From assembly GCA_025462885.1 (NCBI GenBank), contig JAOAPN010000006.1:1-64000 (forward strand): a DNA stretch of 64,000 nucleotides, in the 5' to 3' direction. Position 1 is the stretch's first letter; every line of letters begins with the position of its first letter. Both the position numbers and the translations under genes were made by a program. The notes under the pieces are model-generated. The model saw only the letters and a list, made by a program, of their open reading frames with translations. It searched no databases and was not told the origin of the DNA. Below, piece after piece: positions 63,383 to 64,000 of this stretch. The DNA is from Acidobacteriaceae bacterium (GTDB lineage Bacteria > Acidobacteriota > Terriglobia > Terriglobales > Acidobacteriaceae).

Positions 63383-63643
63383 ATGTTCCTCCGCACCCTG
63401 AAGATTGAGCGCATCGATACACAAGGCGCGGTCCACGCGTGCCCCATCGCTCAGTTGGATAACTTCGCCATGCGGAACTTCACCAACGACGCCATCTTCG
63501 ACGACACGCTGCCGGTCGGGGACGGCCTGCTCGAAGCCGGAAGCCGCGTTCCGCTGGATCAATTGTCAGAGAAGATGGAAGACTGGTTCCGCCGCAAGAG
63601 CTACCTCGCCGCAGCCGAAACCCTTCGCATCACCGAGCTTTAG
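63383..63643 (+). CDS. Unknown 86-residue protein, second gene of the pair
   Basis: The ATG at 63383 follows the TAG of the preceding gene with no gap, so translation is probably coupled. The product is short and soluble, with HACPIAQLDNFAMRNFTNDAIF in the first half and a charged helix (LSEKMEDWFRRKSYLAAAETL) at the end. No family is recognised. The large palindrome at 63649 follows at once and may terminate the operon. Confidence 0.65.
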   Translation: MFLRTLKIERIDTQGAVHACPIAQLDNFAMRNFTNDAIFDDTLPVGDGLLEAGSRVPLDQLSEKMEDWFRRKSYLAAAETLRITEL

Positions 63644-63648
63644 GCGTC

Positions 63649-63781
63649 GGAAGGGCATACCTTCAGGTATGCCAAAACGCTCCCATTTGATTTGTTTCTT
63701 CGGCGGTTTGCCATAGGCAAACCGCCGAAGAAAGGGCAGGAGGGAACGCTTCTTTCGGCATGGCTGAAGCCATGCCCTTCC
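63649..63781. repeat. Nested palindromic element (outer arms enclosing three hairpins)
   Basis: Outer arms GGAAGGGCAT (63649-63658) and ATGCCCTTCC (63772-63781) are exact inverts. Within them stand GGCATACC-TTCA-GGTATGCC (63654-63673), an 18-bp perfect hairpin with a three-base loop (63695-63712 and 63716-63733), and GGCATGGC-TGAA-GCCATGCC (63757-63776). The element lies between the convergent ends of the 86-codon gene and apt. Confidence 0.85.
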
Positions 63782-63849
63782 AAATATCCTTCGAAGTCGA
63801 CCATGTCGACCAAGAAGTACCGCCGGTATATGTCAATCGGCCTGCTTAC

Positions 63850-64000
63850 TTACTCGTCATAGTGCAGCAGGCTGTGGACATCATACTCAGGGAACTTCGA
63901 GCGTCCCTTGAGAAAGTCCAGCTCGATTGCGAAGGCGAGGCCGGCAATATCGCCGCCGAGCTGCCGCACGAGCTGTACCGTTGCCTGCATGGTTCCTCCG
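63850..64000 (-). CDS. apt: Adenine phosphoribosyltransferase, C-terminal end (partial)
   Basis: The frame read from the window edge ends at TAA 63850. Its last 50 residues, [17 protein letters not shown] followed by [15 protein letters not shown], match the C-terminus of Apt (GG-x-GLAF-IEL and the YDV-SLL-Y tail). Most of the gene, including the PRPP motif, lies beyond 64000. The enzyme salvages adenine to AMP. Confidence 0.88.
   Translation of the reverse strand, partial: GGTMQATVQLVRQLGGDIAGLAFAIELDFLKGRSKFPEYDVHSLLHYDE

Overview
The window reads as chromosomal DNA of an acidobacterium, most likely family Acidobacteriaceae (Granulicella/Terriglobus/Edaphobacter type). This is an inference from the combination of GC-rich coding sequence, a sigma factor followed by DUF4097 membrane proteins, secreted GH31/GH92/GH3 sugar hydrolases, a DNA polymerase I with a decayed proofreading domain, and the style of dispersed intergenic repeats. 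No plasmid, prophage, transposase or CRISPR array is visible.

Layout. 1-540: the 3' end of a ribosomal RNA operon (23S end, 5S, terminator). 590-1808: an erythromycin-esterase-family gene broken by an exact 22-bp tandem duplication. 2322-7551 (minus): a tightly coupled four-gene cassette of ECF sigma factor, zinc-finger anti-sigma factor, B-box membrane protein and DUF4097 surface protein. 7702-14415: Cu/Zn superoxide dismutase, a TonB-domain protein, an exported flavin oxidase whose domain order looks circularly permuted, thymidine kinase, glutaminyl cyclase and a VOC protein. 14543-16065: a fluoride riboswitch in front of a CLC-type fluoride exporter. 16126-25056: a carbohydrate block (GH31, LacI regulator, then galM, glycerate kinase and larA on the other strand, and a GDSL esterase). 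25126-31343: ndk, a secreted M16 protease and a sucC-orf-sucD operon with an unknown gene between the two succinyl-CoA synthetase subunits. 31508-39000: a GT2/GT-C glycosyltransferase pair, trpD, YbjQ, GH92 and an outer-membrane barrel.

39124-39508 (minus): a 24-codon cysteine-rich ORF followed by an intrinsic terminator and then tRNA-Cys, which looks like an attenuator. 39618-46415: PhzF-type isomerase, response regulator, recG and an ABC exporter pair. 46474-59156: mostly plus-strand housekeeping genes (DUF374 acyltransferase, queA, polA, DinB, esterase, DUF1810, TPR protein, response regulator, xseA, glmM), with a potassium-channel-like protein on the minus strand. 59159-64000: GH3, azoreductase with a likely operator, CsbD-like protein, two unknown genes, a large nested palindrome and the end of apt.

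How the parts fit. The GH31, GH92 and GH3 enzymes, aldose epimerase, TonB-domain and outer-membrane proteins point to a polysaccharide-degrading life style. The fluoride switch, SodC, AzoR and the sigma/anti-sigma cassette are stress functions. Repeats are frequent and fall into at least four types: AACTCAC/AACTGAC heptamer arrays, an element with inverted ends, a CATCCTGAGCGAAG family, and nested palindromes. The most unusual items are the permuted flavin oxidase, the cysteine-rich leader ahead of tRNA-Cys, and the gene inserted in sucCD.
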